A stretch of 64,000 nt of DNA from Maribacter sp. ACAM166 (GCF_005771495.1 NZ_VAUW01000002.1:186001-250000); one strand, 5' to 3'; counted from the first letter of the stretch, positions 47,372 through 57,187 are shown. Translations and numbers: made by a program. The notes: generated from the letters alone by a model not told the origin.

Positions 47372-50218
47372 ATGGCAGATCAAAAAAGACTCTTCTTGCT
47401 AGATGCATATGCATTAATATTCCGTGGCTACTATGCCCTGATAAAAAATCCAAGAATAAATTCACAGGGTATGGACACCTCTGCGATTATGGGATTCATG
47501 AATTCTTTGTTCGACGTAATCCGTAGAGAAAAACCAGACCATTTAGCCGTTTGTTTTGATAAAGGAGGAAGCGCAGAACGTACCGAGATATTTCCAGAAT
47601 ACAAGGCAAATAGATCAGAAACACCAGATGCCATTAGAATTGCAGTACCCTATATTCAAGATATCTTAAAGGCAATGCAAATTCCCGTAGTTGTAAAAGA
47701 AGGCTGGGAAGCAGATGATATTATAGGAACTTTAGCTAAACAAGCAGAAAAGGAAGATTATAAAGTTTTTATGGTAACCCCAGATAAAGATTTTGGCCAG
47801 CTCGTATCAGAAAATATATTCATGTACAAACCCGCCCGTATGGGGAATGGTATAGAAATTTGGGGAATACCAGAAATACAAAAACGCTTTGGAGTAGAAC
47901 GACCAGAACAGGTTATTGATTATTTAGGTATGATGGGTGATGCAAGTGATAATATTCCGGGCTTACCTGGTGTTGGTGATAAAACAGCAAGAAAGTTTAT
48001 TGCTGATTTTGATACCATGGAAAACCTCTTTGAAAATACTGATAAGCTTAAAGGTAAGATGAGAGAAAAGGTAGAAGCCAACAAAGAATTGGGGCTATTA
48101 TCCAAAAAATTGGCTACTATTTGTTTAGATGTTGATGTGACTTTTAATGCTGATGATTATCAGATGTCTGAACCGAATGCTGAAAAAGTTCAGAAAATCT
48201 TTGAAGAACTAGAGTTTAGAAGGCTCAAAGACCAATTTATAAAGCTATTCTCAACTGAAACTGAAACTGAAACTGAAGAAACCCAAACAGAAGTTTCTGG
48301 CACACCAAAACCAAAAAAAGAGGCTCAGGATGCAGGAACAGGTCAATTTTCATTGTTTGGAGGTAGTGGAGACACACCATCAACTATTAAAGACTACTCA
48401 AGCAGACAGACAATTGCCGATGTGGCTCATGCTTACCAAAGTGTAGCGCCCGGTATGGCCTTAAAATTGTTTTTTCAAAATTTAATGAAACAAACTTCGG
48501 TATGTTTTGATACCGAAACTACAGGATTAGACCCCTTAACTGCGGAATTAGTGGGAATTGCCTTTTCTTGGGAAGCAACCAAAGGATTTTATATTCCGTT
48601 CCCAGCAGATACGAAAGAAGCACAATCACTCATAGAAGAACTACGTCCGTTCTTTGAATCTGTGCAAATTGAAAAAATAGGTCAAAATCTTAAATATGAT
48701 ATTAAGGTTTTAGATAAATATAAGGTTGATGTAAAAGGACCTTTGTTCGATACTATGCTGGCCCATTATCTGATTAATCCAGATATGCGTCATAATATGG
48801 ATATATTAGCAGAAACTTACCTTAATTATACTCCGATTTCCATAACAGAACTAATTGGAAAGAAAGGAAAGAACCAATTAAGCATGCGAGATGTACCGGT
48901 AGAAAAACAAACAGAATATGCCGTCGAAGATGCCGACATCACTTTTCAATTAGCACAACATTTTAGGCCAGAATTAAAAGAAGCAAACACAGAGAAATTA
49001 TTTCAAGATATTGAAATCCCTCTACTGCGTGTATTGGCCGACATGGAACTGGAAGGTATCAATCTAGACAATGAGTTTTTGCATTCTCTTTCTTCAGATT
49101 TAAATAATGACATAGCCACATTAGAAAAAAAGATTTACGAGGCTGCCAGCGAAGAATTCAATATAGGCTCTCCAAAACAATTAGGGGAAATACTATTTGA
49201 CAAAATGAAGCTTGTCGATAAGCCTAAAAAAACAAAAACCGGTCAGTATTCCACTGCGGAGGATGTACTCTCTTATTTAGCAAAAGACCATGAAATCATT
49301 CAAAATGTATTGGATTATAGAGGCCTAGCTAAATTAAAAAGCACGTATGTAGATGCCTTACCCGAACAGGTGAAACCCTCAACAGGCAGAGTTCATACAG
49401 ATTATATGCAGACAGTTGCTGCAACGGGCCGTTTAAGTAGTAACAACCCCAATTTACAGAACATTCCAATCCGAACGGAGCGTGGCCGTCAAGTCCGCAA
49501 GGCTTTTATTCCTAGAGATGAGAATTACACCTTGTTAGCGGCAGATTATTCTCAAATTGAATTGCGAATTATTGCCGCGTTAAGCGAGGAAACCACCATG
49601 ATAGAGGCTTTCAAAAACGGGGAGGATATTCATGCATCTACGGCCTCAAAAGTATTTGATGTACCATTGGATGAAGTTACTCGTGAACAGCGTAGTAATG
49701 CAAAAACCGTAAACTTCGGAATTATTTATGGGGTATCGGCCTTTGGTCTAAGCAATCAAACAGATTTATCTCGTTCAGAAGCAAAAGAATTGATAGACAC
49801 CTACTACAAAACCTATCCAAAGCTAAGAAACTACATGAGCGAACAAGTAGATTTTGCTCGTGATAATGGTTATGTGCAAACAGTACTAGGCAGAAGAAGA
49901 TACCTTAAAGATATTAATGGAAGTAATGCCATGGTTCGCGGTGCTGCCGAACGAAATGCTGTAAACGCACCTATTCAAGGTAGTGCTGCTGACATCATTA
50001 AAATTGCAATGATTAATATTCATAAAAAATTGGAAGAAGGCAAGTACAAATCTAAAATGCTCCTTCAAGTACATGATGAATTGGTATTCGACATCTACAA
50101 ACCAGAACTGGAAAAAATGAAAACGCTAATCAAGTCAGAAATGGAAAACGCTTACACCTTAGATGTTCCATTAGATGTGGAAGTTGGTTTAGGTGAAAAC
50201 TGGCTGGTGGCACATTAA
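47372..50218 (+). CDS. polA: DNA polymerase I
   Basis: A 948-residue enzyme for Okazaki fragment processing and repair synthesis, counted from the ATG at 47372 (MADQKRLFLLDAYALIFRGY); the frame extends 17 codons upstream only via TTG. The 5'-3' exonuclease domain (1 to about 290) contains DKGGSAERTEIFPEYKANR and GDASDNIPG. An acidic Thr/Glu linker follows at about 295-350. The 3'-5' proofreading domain has intact exo motifs DTETTGLD, NLKYDIK and YAVEDADIT. The polymerase domain has DYSQIELRI, RSNAKTVNFGIIYG and VHDELVFD. All three activities look functional. Length is close to the E. coli enzyme (928). Confidence 0.97.
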   Translation: MADQKRLFLLDAYALIFRGYYALIKNPRINSQGMDTSAIMGFMNSLFDVIRREKPDHLAVCFDKGGSAERTEIFPEYKANRSETPDAIRIAVPYIQDILKAMQIPVVVKEGWEADDIIGTLAKQAEKEDYKVFMVTPDKDFGQLVSENIFMYKPARMGNGIEIWGIPEIQKRFGVERPEQVIDYLGMMGDASDNIPGLPGVGDKTARKFIADFDTMENLFENTDKLKGKMREKVEANKELGLLSKKLATICLDVDVTFNADDYQMSEPNAEKVQKIFEELEFRRLKDQFIKLFSTETETETEETQTEVSGTPKPKKEAQDAGTGQFSLFGGSGDTPSTIKDYSSRQTIADVAHAYQSVAPGMALKLFFQNLMKQTSVCFDTETTGLDPLTAELVGIAFSWEATKGFYIPFPADTKEAQSLIEELRPFFESVQIEKIGQNLKYDIKVLDKYKVDVKGPLFDTMLAHYLINPDMRHNMDILAETYLNYTPISITELIGKKGKNQLSMRDVPVEKQTEYAVEDADITFQLAQHFRPELKEANTEKLFQDIEIPLLRVLADMELEGINLDNEFLHSLSSDLNNDIATLEKKIYEAASEEFNIGSPKQLGEILFDKMKLVDKPKKTKTGQYSTAEDVLSYLAKDHEIIQNVLDYRGLAKLKSTYVDALPEQVKPSTGRVHTDYMQTVAATGRLSSNNPNLQNIPIRTERGRQVRKAFIPRDENYTLLAADYSQIELRIIAALSEETTMIEAFKNGEDIHASTASKVFDVPLDEVTREQRSNAKTVNFGIIYGVSAFGLSNQTDLSRSEAKELIDTYYKTYPKLRNYMSEQVDFARDNGYVQTVLGRRRYLKDINGSNAMVRGAAERNAVNAPIQGSAADIIKIAMINIHKKLEEGKYKSKMLLQVHDELVFDIYKPELEKMKTLIKSEMENAYTLDVPLDVEVGLGENWLVAH

Positions 50219-50660
50219 CACCATTTTTAATCGAGATGTTAAACCATCTTAAAATCACAAGAAACACATTTCAAATTCTGTTACGTATTTACAGGTTTAT
50301 TGCACCTAAGTGTAAATACCATGAAAAATCTAGTCTTGTATTTACTTTTTATCTTCACTATTCATGTAGGTTTTCCCGATCAAACAAGACTGAAACAAGT
50401 TTTGACACTAAGAACACGATAAAAGAGTATTCCCAAACCCTGCTCCGAACGTAATTAATATTTTAGGTCTTAAAACTCACCTAACGCACCAATTAGTATA
50501 ACTGATATACACGGCAGCTAAGTTAGTTCGTATCAGTGCGTTATTAAGCACAACGCACTTAAATTTCAGTAGTGGATTTAGAACAAGGAGTATATCTTGT
50601 AACCATTTAATAGGAGCACTAACGGGTACAGCGTAAATTTTTTAAGCAATACTATTCCAC
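50219..50660. other. Intergenic stretch with possible decayed secreted-protein gene
   Basis: A 442-base gap between polA and the convergent TonB-dependent receptor gene. It has no intact gene. On the plus strand a 33-codon frame at 50321-50422 starts like a signal peptide (MKNLVLYLLFIFTIHVGF). The neighbouring frames continue with protein-like text (SNKTETSFDTKNTIKEYSQ, then NPAPNVINILG) before many stops, which suggests a frame-shifted remnant of a small exported protein. The family could not be recognised. The right part (50460-50660) shows nothing further. Confidence 0.3.
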
Positions 50661-53108
50661 TTATTGAAAAACAAAATTATAAGTCAATGAAATCAACGGA
50701 CTATTCAAAATGGAAAGTTCATACGATCCTAATGGGCTACCTAAAAAAACATCTGCATCTACTCCTGGCTGACGTTGGGAATAATAAATATTAAATGGAT
50801 TTCGCCTGCTGTAAACATTATAAACGGTAAATGTCCAATCGCCGACCCATCGCTTATTGACTTTCTCACCATATTTAACATTCCATGAGAAATCTAATCT
50901 ATGGTAAGGTCGAAGTCTAGCATTGTTACGTTCAATAAAAATTGGAACATCAATATTCTCCAATTTGAAGACACTATTCGCTACCGTATAAGGTCTTCCG
51001 GTTTGACCAGTAAAATTAAAACTCCATGTATTATATTTATCCCCTTCAAAATTGATTGTGGAATTGATTACATGTGGTCTATCAAAATCTGAAGCATACC
51101 ACTTATTATTGTTTATTCTATCAGCAAGCTTTTCATTATTAGACCTCAGTAAACTTCTTGACCAAGTGTAGTTCAACCAGCCGTTCACCTTACCGCTAGA
51201 TTTCTTTATACTAAACTCAACACCGTATGCTTGACCATCTCCCTGAATTACATCACGCTCCAAAAACTCTTCAAGAAAGAAATCGGCACCAGGCTTAAAT
51301 GTTAAGTTGTTTTTGGAATCTCGATAGTAACCTTCTAAACCCAGTTCAATTGTATTATTTGCAAAATTTTTATAAATCCCTAAACCATATGCATCACTTA
51401 TTTGTGGCTTTATATATGAATCAGCAGTCTTCCATCTAGAAGTGGGCAAAGGAGTTGTCGAATTATATACATTTTGAAGGTATTGATTCAATCTTGCATA
51501 ACTAGCCTTAATCGAGGTAGTTTTGTTTAACTTAATATTCGCCCCTAATCTTGGTTCTAACCCATTATACGTTTTAACCCCTGCCCCGCTTTCAAATTCA
51601 GTAACACCCAACAACAAACCAGTGGTCTGATCTATTTGCGCCTGCTCAAAAGGCCCTACAAGAACATAATGACTAAATCTTAAGCCGGCAGAAACAGCCA
51701 CATTTTCAACTGGTTTAAAATTTACATTAGCATATCCTGCAAATTCGTAGCTATTTTCTTTAGCCAAAGAAACGGCCTCAACACTATTACTATTTCCTGG
51801 TCGTAATTCTCCCGGGCTAATCTGATACTTGTTTGCCTGAATTCCCAAATAATAGTTTAGATCAGACTTAATTTCTTTAGAAAATTCTGATGCAAAACTT
51901 TGATAATTAATTTTCGATTCGAATTCAATTTCATTAGGATTATCGACTTCAGGAAAGATAGTTTTTGGCGAATAATCGCTCACCACCAAGAATGTTCTAA
52001 GATTACTTTGATCATTGAAAGAATGCCTCCAATTCAAGGTGCCGTTTAGGGTTTTAAAATCATACTGGTTATTTTTTGCATTAATATTCTGTATTTTAGT
52101 TATCAAGTCCAGTTGATAATAATCTTTACTATAAAACCCCGTAAAAGTTACTTGATCATCTTTTGTTGGTAGATATAACAATTTTAACGTACTGTCATAA
52201 AATTTAGCTTTTGTATCCTTTAAGCGTTCTGAAACCAAGGGTAACAAAAAATCTGTTAGACCTGCCCTTCCACCAAGCGTCATCATAAGCTTATCCTTAA
52301 TGATAGGTGTTTCAATATTCAAACGACTTGAAACAATACCTATACCACCACTTAACTTAAATTTATCTACATATGGATTTTTAACCTTTATATCCAAAAC
52401 TGAGGTTATTCTACCACCATAACGCGCAGGTATATTTGCCCTATACAAGTCAACACTAGAAATCACATCTGGGGTAAATACAGAAAAAAGACCAAAAAGA
52501 TGTGTTGGGTTAAAGACCGGTGCATTATCCAATAATAATAAATTTTGGTCTAAGGCGCCACCCCTAACTGATAACCCATTACTGATTTCACCTGCATTAT
52601 TTACACCTGCCAATAGCGTCATACTTCTAAGAACATCTGCTTCCCCAAGACCTGATGGTATTTTTTTTAACTCTTGTGTTTGTAATTGTAATGCTCCCAT
52701 TTGCGGTAATTCTAAATTATCATTTATCCGCTTTGCTCGAACTATTACTTCAGAAAGCTGTTCTTGTTCTTCAATAAGGTTGATTTTTATATTCTGTCTA
52801 GAATTTAGGCTCACGGTAACCGTCTCACTTTTAAAACCTATATAATTGACATTAACCGAATAGGAATCTTGAGGAAGATTTATAGAAAAGATTCCATTGT
52901 TATTGGTAATTCCTCCGCAAGAACATTGATCTATCGTTATTTCAGCACTCTCCAAAGGTTGTTTGGTCAACTCATCGAATACCTCAACAACCAAACTATA
53001 TTCTTGGGCTTGAAGCGAACTTGAACAAAAAATTATAAACACCAACCCTAAAAAAAAATAGAAGGCCTTCCTTATAAAATGACTACCTGTTTTATTTAAT
53101 TCATCCAT
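50661..53108 (-). CDS. TonB-dependent outer-membrane receptor
   Basis: An 815-residue receptor. A signal peptide ends near SSSLQAQ (about residue 35). A carboxypeptidase-like regulatory beta-sandwich domain follows (about 37-120). The plug domain (about 135-235) contains LPQMGALQLQTQELKKIPSG, GLSVRGGALDQNLLLLD and ARYGGRITSVLDI. A 22-strand-type barrel ends in SLTYNFVFQ. It probably takes up a small ligand such as a siderophore or other nutrient; no ligand can be named. It overlaps its upstream partner, the DUF4249 lipoprotein, by 13 bases, and that pairing is recurrent in Bacteroidota. A cysteine pair in the carboxypeptidase-like domain (DQCSCGG) is notable. Energy would come from TonB, for example the one at 2.2-2.9 kb. 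Confidence 0.93.
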   Translation of the reverse strand: MDELNKTGSHFIRKAFYFFLGLVFIIFCSSSLQAQEYSLVVEVFDELTKQPLESAEITIDQCSCGGITNNNGIFSINLPQDSYSVNVNYIGFKSETVTVSLNSRQNIKINLIEEQEQLSEVIVRAKRINDNLELPQMGALQLQTQELKKIPSGLGEADVLRSMTLLAGVNNAGEISNGLSVRGGALDQNLLLLDNAPVFNPTHLFGLFSVFTPDVISSVDLYRANIPARYGGRITSVLDIKVKNPYVDKFKLSGGIGIVSSRLNIETPIIKDKLMMTLGGRAGLTDFLLPLVSERLKDTKAKFYDSTLKLLYLPTKDDQVTFTGFYSKDYYQLDLITKIQNINAKNNQYDFKTLNGTLNWRHSFNDQSNLRTFLVVSDYSPKTIFPEVDNPNEIEFESKINYQSFASEFSKEIKSDLNYYLGIQANKYQISPGELRPGNSNSVEAVSLAKENSYEFAGYANVNFKPVENVAVSAGLRFSHYVLVGPFEQAQIDQTTGLLLGVTEFESGAGVKTYNGLEPRLGANIKLNKTTSIKASYARLNQYLQNVYNSTTPLPTSRWKTADSYIKPQISDAYGLGIYKNFANNTIELGLEGYYRDSKNNLTFKPGADFFLEEFLERDVIQGDGQAYGVEFSIKKSSGKVNGWLNYTWSRSLLRSNNEKLADRINNNKWYASDFDRPHVINSTINFEGDKYNTWSFNFTGQTGRPYTVANSVFKLENIDVPIFIERNNARLRPYHRLDFSWNVKYGEKVNKRWVGDWTFTVYNVYSRRNPFNIYYSQRQPGVDADVFLGSPLGSYELSILNSPLISLTYNFVFQ

Positions 53109-54220
53109 ACTTCTGGCTGTATCGCTGTTTTAAATCTACTTTCATTACAAGGAGCTTCTATAGTTGCAGGGGCTGGGTAGGGGGACATAAATGTTGGCTC
53201 AATGCTCATGGGCATTTGAGGGTCTAACTGATTTTCTGGAATATTACCTCTTTCAATAAAAATATCAATTGTTGATGTCGCAGCAGCAGTGAACCTTCCA
53301 AACACAAAATCGTCGGCATCGTTTGGGTTGAACATATTACCTATTAAAGCGGCTGGTGGCGGTGCATTAAACCCACTACTATTATCGACCAAGTCTTTTA
53401 AGACTTTATAATAATCATATGCATCTGGAGTCAATGATAACTGTTGGATTTCAACCACGATGTTCTCTTTTGTATATAGAGGTACATTGGCAACTATCAA
53501 ATCAGTAGTAGTTTTTCCGTCAGAAAATTTATCATCAAATATTGATATACTTTCTGGGTATCTAACTTTCCAACAATCTGTATCACATGTGTAACTAAAA
53601 TAATCTGGCGTAGCTATATCTGTCGGACCACATAATCCCCCACGGTAAATACCATCAAAACAAACTTGGCAAATAAGTAAGTTTTCATAAGATTTGAATG
53701 TCCAATAATAGTAATTTTCTTCACTAATCGGATCATTGAAAGTTATTGAAACAGCATGACCAGGTTCAAAAGATCCTGTTCCGTTATTAAATTGCAATTC
53801 AGGATTATAGGTGGCCTTTATATTTGTAATAGGAACAGATTCTAATACCGTTTCTGATTGTGAATAGTATTGCCTTCCATCTTCCAAGGTAATTTGTATT
53901 TCCCATTGCTCACCCACATTAGCCTTAAATTCAATTGAAGGTACATAAGCGCCTTCTAATTCTACCAATTCAACTGTTTGGCCAGACACAGAATTCACAA
54001 AAGATACTGAGGCACCTTTTTCAAATTTTGTTTTGTTTATTCCAAACTCATTTACAGATTTGTTAATTATCACGTATGAACCACCTTTAACAGTCGTAGC
54101 AATACCTTCTATAAAAACCAGCCCTTCTTTAAACTCAAATTCAGGCTCTACAGGATTTATGCAACCCAAATATACAAGTGATAATAAAGCAAAAAAATAT
54201 TTGATACTTATCTTATTCAT
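53096..54220 (-). CDS. DUF4249 lipoprotein, partner of the TonB-dependent receptor
   Basis: A protein of 374 residues from the ATG at 54220. The longer open frame adds 23 residues that would spoil the signal peptide, so the internal Met (MNKISIKYFFALLSLVYLG|C) is chosen; Cys20 is the lipidated residue. The mature protein starts INPVEPEFEFKEGLVFIEG, which is the typical DUF4249 opening, followed by beta-sandwich-like strands and a Cys-rich section around DTDCWKVRYPESISIFDD. It probably sits on the outer surface as a helper of the receptor encoded immediately downstream (13-base overlap), analogous to SusD-type partners, but its function is not established. A promoter with TTG-N19-TACCTTTA lies 30 bases upstream. 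Confidence 0.85.
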   Translation of the reverse strand: MNKISIKYFFALLSLVYLGCINPVEPEFEFKEGLVFIEGIATTVKGGSYVIINKSVNEFGINKTKFEKGASVSFVNSVSGQTVELVELEGAYVPSIEFKANVGEQWEIQITLEDGRQYYSQSETVLESVPITNIKATYNPELQFNNGTGSFEPGHAVSITFNDPISEENYYYWTFKSYENLLICQVCFDGIYRGGLCGPTDIATPDYFSYTCDTDCWKVRYPESISIFDDKFSDGKTTTDLIVANVPLYTKENIVVEIQQLSLTPDAYDYYKVLKDLVDNSSGFNAPPPAALIGNMFNPNDADDFVFGRFTAAATSTIDIFIERGNIPENQLDPQMPMSIEPTFMSPYPAPATIEAPCNESRFKTAIQPEVWMN

Positions 54221-54249
54221 TTGATTTAAAACGATGTTGCGGAAAGTTT

Positions 54250-54279
54250 TAAAGGTACCCTTAATTACAACATATCCAA
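54250..54279 (-). promoter_or_regulatory. Promoter of the DUF4249-receptor operon
   Basis: On the minus strand TTG (54279-54277), 19 bases, TACCTTTA (54257-54250), one mismatch to TAnnTTTG. The start site is expected near 54243, just upstream of the chosen ATG at 54220, which supports that start over the longer frame. Confidence 0.5.
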
Positions 54280-54286
54280 CTTTACA

Positions 54287-54318
54287 CAAAAAAACCCCTT
54301 CAACAAATTGAAGAGGTC
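54287..54318 (-). terminator. Terminator after the small lipoprotein gene
   Basis: On the minus strand ACCTCTTCAA and TTGAAGGGGT (54318-54294) form a stem around CAAA-type loop bases (one G-U pair), followed by a run of seven T. It lies 23 bases after the lipoprotein stop at 54341 and insulates it from the receptor operon. Confidence 0.75.
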
Positions 54319-54340
54319 ATAATCATATTAAACATATATA

Positions 54341-54847
54341 CTATCGCTTTACAAAAATCAATTGACCACTATCCGTAAAATCTGGAATTTCCAAATCTGC
54401 CGCATCTACCATCATTATAGCACCGTCAATTGACACGTCAACTAGTACTGTATCTCCATTAGTATCGACTATTGAAATAATACTACCATCAAAAGTATAT
54501 ATACTTGATTCTTCATCAGTTTGTGTAGGGCAAGGTATATCAAGACCTGTTGAAGTTGCATTAATCTCTACATAATTAGCTGAATTACTAGCCGTGGCAG
54601 TCAAATCTTCATTAAATTGTAGCGTTACGATATAGCAATCCTTATTGGTTAAAAAATCTAGTATTTGTTTGCCAAATTTTGCGTCATCGCTGGCTGTATT
54701 ATTATCAATAACAAGCTCGGTGGCGTCCCATGTTCCTATTATTGCATTAAGTGCCACTTCCTGTTCTACTATAGCATCATTTTTATCTGAACTACATGAA
54801 AAAAGCACCATTATCAACGCTAGAAGGGCTGAAAAATTTTTATACAT
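54341..54847 (-). CDS. Small lipocalin-like lipoprotein
   Basis: A 168-residue lipoprotein: signal peptide MYKNFSALLALIMVLFS|C, then a Ser/Asp linker, then a compact beta domain starting IIGTWDATELVID, the G-x-W opening typical of lipocalin-like domains in Bacteroidota. Two cysteines (in NKDCYIVT and DIPCPTQ) could form a disulfide. The function is unknown; proteins of this type are common envelope components. It is transcribed alone, terminated before the DUF4249 operon. The upstream neighbour is a decayed gene. Confidence 0.7.
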   Translation of the reverse strand: MYKNFSALLALIMVLFSCSSDKNDAIVEQEVALNAIIGTWDATELVIDNNTASDDAKFGKQILDFLTNKDCYIVTLQFNEDLTATASNSANYVEINATSTGLDIPCPTQTDEESSIYTFDGSIISIVDTNGDTVLVDVSIDGAIMMVDAADLEIPDFTDSGQLIFVKR

Positions 54848-54939
54848 AATTGTTAGATTTGGTTAACAACCTCTTAAAACGAAATTATCGTCATATTATT
54901 TCACAACCAAATAAAACTGCATATAAAATTAGATCCCTT

Positions 54940-55815
54940 CTAAAGAGTAAAACGATACGTAGCTTTTAACAAAAAGGTATTATCTTACTTCTTCCCAAAT
55001 ATTTGCCCATCCAATGCAATTGCGCAAGAATCCGTATCCACAGAACTAAAATCAGGGTTTACGGTCAAATCATTTGTTCATTCAGTTTTTGCAGCTAACC
55101 CCCGTATCTAATTTGTAGTCCTGCGCATCTCTGAAAAGATTTCCTTCTTGAGCAAAATAAGAATCAAACTGATTTACCAAAACCGTTATATTTTTAGTTG
55201 CTTTTGAGGCTGAACATCTATTATTCATTTTAATATAACTCAGTAACCTACCCAACTTGAGGCTACTAACGAAATAGGCTGCCATATTAAGCGCTCTTGC
55301 TTCCTGAAAAATTGTTTTTGAACTTGGAGCCATGGATTTGATTGTTTTCAGAACCACACTTTAATTGACTTAGAGGTGTTTTCATTTCTGCTGTTCATCG
55401 TCTATATTGGAAGCCGTGTACCAGATAAGATTCCAACTTGTATGAAAATAATCTCCGTTTTGAGAAATAAACTTATCCCCTTCACACCTCCAGCAAAATC
55501 ATGATATGAAAAGCCCGTTTGTTTATTATTATAACTATCAATGTTCACTTCTAGCCCATCGCCGGAAAAATTATCACTTCTAGCTAAATGCTTTTCAATT
55601 TTAAAAGGGTCACTGTCAACACACTTAATGGCAACATTATGGATATTTTGCTTCATATGTAATCTTAAATTATGTAGGTTGGCTAGCTAATTTTCCAGTG
55701 TTTTAAGTCAAATACGGTAAAATTGGCTCCCCAAGTAACATTATGCCTACTAACATCATTTAAAACTATGGCAACGACGATTGACTCACAAAAAGATAAA
55801 GGTGTTGTTGTATAT
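54940..55815 (-). pseudogene. Decayed DUF5916 (CBM9-like plus outer-membrane barrel) gene
   Basis: Reading the minus strand, fragments in changing frames line up with one DUF5916-family protein. In order they are LNDVSRHNVTWGANFTVFD, GKLASQPT-stop-FKITYEAKYP, NVAIKCVDSDP with LARSDNFSGDGLEVNIDSYN, GFSYHDFAGGVKG, and KFISQNGDYFHTSWNLIWY. These are followed by EMKTPLSQLKCGSENNQ, LQVQKQFFRKQERLIWQPIS, LTVNPDFSSVDTD, and after a large internal deletion the last barrel strand DNTFLLKATYRFTL and a stop at 54942-54940. Intact members are about 700-850 residues; only about 260 remain, with several stops and frame changes. The short open frames at 55082-55357 and 55402-55656 are pieces of this remnant, not genes. 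The product class is an outer-membrane protein of unknown function. Confidence 0.85.
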
Positions 55816-56060
55816 TCCTTGAGTACTTAATTTAGATTATTCTACGTGGAAACAATTGAAACAACTAAAAAAAACATGATATTCGCAAAAGATATTTTAA
55901 TCATTATTAAGACTTAATTTGGTTGATTGATTTTGATATTTAAGTGATGATTAAAAATTAGCAAGGTTGCAGAATCGATTTAAAAAGTATCAAGTTTAAT
56001 AGTATTTTGGCACTAAAAAATTGAATTTGAAATAAAAAAGAAAAAATTTAGAAACAAGTA
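55816..56060. other. AT-rich intergenic region, no gene seen
   Basis: Between the decayed DUF5916 gene and the rplM promoter I see only AT-rich sequence with scattered stops in all frames and no strong hairpin. Its left edge may hold the eroded signal-peptide end of the pseudogene. Confidence 0.5.
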
Positions 56061-56091
56061 TTTGCAATTCAAGTTAATAATTGTAGATTTG
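56061..56091 (+). promoter_or_regulatory. Promoter of rplM-rpsI
   Basis: TTTG (56061-56064), exactly 19 bases, TAGATTTG (56084-56091): a full match to the Bacteroidota consensus. The start site is near 56098, so the mRNA would begin within or just after a small hairpin CCCGT-TTG-ACGGG (56095-56107). Confidence 0.75.
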
Positions 56092-56139
56092 CAGCCCGTT
56101 TGACGGGATTGATTATAATAATAGTTAAAAATAGCAGTA

Positions 56140-56595
56140 GTGGATACATTAAGTTATAAGACCGTTTCGGCCAACAGAACAACTGTAAACAAAGAGTGGT
56201 TATTGGTAGATGCCGAAGGAGAAACATTAGGACGCTTGGCTTCCAAGGTTGCCTATTTGTTGAGAGGAAAACATAAACCAAATTTCACTCCACATGTAGA
56301 TTGTGGTGATAATGTGGTTATTATCAACGCTGAGAAAATTGTTCTTTCCGGAAACAAATGGTCTAGCAAGGTATATTTAAGATATACCGGTTATCCAGGT
56401 GGTCAGCGTACTACTTCCGTAAAACAACTTTTGGATAAAAACCCAGAAGGTATACTTGAAAAAGCTATAAAAGGAATGCTACCTAAAACAAGATTAGGTG
56501 CAGAACTTTTTAGAAACTTAAAAGTTTACGCAGGTACTACTCACGGACAGGAAGCACAAAAACCTACTGTAGTTAATTTAAAAGAGATTAAATAA
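56140..56595 (+). CDS. rplM: 50S ribosomal protein L13
   Basis: A 151-residue ribosomal protein that binds 23S rRNA early in large-subunit assembly. Diagnostic segments are [46 protein letters not shown] and MLPKTRLG. The start is GTG, preceded by no usable ATG; the length fits the Bacteroidota form. It is followed after one base by rpsI, the standard L13-S9 pair, under the strong promoter at 56061-56091. Confidence 0.97.
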   Translation: MDTLSYKTVSANRTTVNKEWLLVDAEGETLGRLASKVAYLLRGKHKPNFTPHVDCGDNVVIINAEKIVLSGNKWSSKVYLRYTGYPGGQRTTSVKQLLDKNPEGILEKAIKGMLPKTRLGAELFRNLKVYAGTTHGQEAQKPTVVNLKEIK

Positions 56596-56596
56596 G

Positions 56597-56983
56597 ATGG
56601 ACGTTATTCATAAAATTGGCCGTAGAAAAACTGCCGTTGCAAGAGTATATATTTCTGATGGAAATGGTGATATCACCATTAACAATAAAGATTTTAATGT
56701 ATATTTTCCAACAGCTACACTTCAATATAAAGTAAAACAACCTTTTACCTTAACTGAAAGCTTAGACACTTACAATGTAAAAGTAAATGTTTACGGTGGT
56801 GGTATGACAGGTCAAGCAGAAGCTATACGTCTTGCACTAGCTAGAGCAATGTGTGAAATTGATGCTGAAAATAGAATTATCTTAAAACCAGAAGGTTTAT
56901 TAACAAGAGATCCAAGAATGGTGGAACGTAAGAAATTCGGTCAGAAGAAAGCCCGTAAGAAATTCCAATTCTCGAAACGTTAA
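56597..56983 (+). CDS. rpsI: 30S ribosomal protein S9
   Basis: A 128-residue small-subunit protein whose C-terminal tail reaches the P-site tRNA. The sequence starts IHKIGRRKTAVARVYI and ends with the conserved basic tail KKFGQKKARKKFQFSKR. The central region, YGGGMTGQAEAIRLALARAM, is typical. It is co-transcribed with rplM (one-base gap) and followed by a terminator. Confidence 0.98.
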   Translation: MDVIHKIGRRKTAVARVYISDGNGDITINNKDFNVYFPTATLQYKVKQPFTLTESLDTYNVKVNVYGGGMTGQAEAIRLALARAMCEIDAENRIILKPEGLLTRDPRMVERKKFGQKKARKKFQFSKR

Positions 56984-57001
56984 TACGTATCATAAAATTA
57001 C

Positions 57002-57030
57002 CAGGCACCTTTTATGGGTGCCTGTTTTAT
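57002..57030 (+). terminator. Terminator of rplM-rpsI
   Basis: CAGGCACC (57002-57009) pairs with GGTGCCTG (57017-57024) around TTTTATG, followed by TTTTAT. It starts 19 bases after the rpsI stop. Confidence 0.85.
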
Positions 57031-57105
57031 ATATTTTTTATCATACTGGAACGTCCAGTAAATTAACAAGTTCATTGAAAGTCTATTACGGACAATTAAA
57101 AATCC

Positions 57106-57187
57106 TTTGATTATTAAAATCGAAGGTAAATTAGTTTAGCATCTAAATGATAAAGGCTTTTGCTTATGCAAATACCACTTTATCATT
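57106..57187 (+). promoter_or_regulatory. rpsB promoter and structured 5' leader
   Basis: TTTG (57106-57109), 22 bases, TAGTTTAG (57132-57139) is a near-consensus promoter that would start the mRNA near 57146. At that point a two-part hairpin begins: outer stem AATGATAAAG (57146-57155) with CTTTATCATT (57178-57187), inner stem TTTGC-TTAT-GCAAA (57159-57172). The whole structure ends 32 bases before the rpsB ATG. Ribosomal protein S2 controls its own mRNA in other bacteria, so this may be the S2-binding leader, though that is inference. Confidence 0.5.

Noticed and set aside
55082-55656. Two short minus-strand open frames (91 and 84 codons)
   Set aside because: Both are frame-shifted pieces of the DUF5916 pseudogene, shown by the family text continuing in the other frames.
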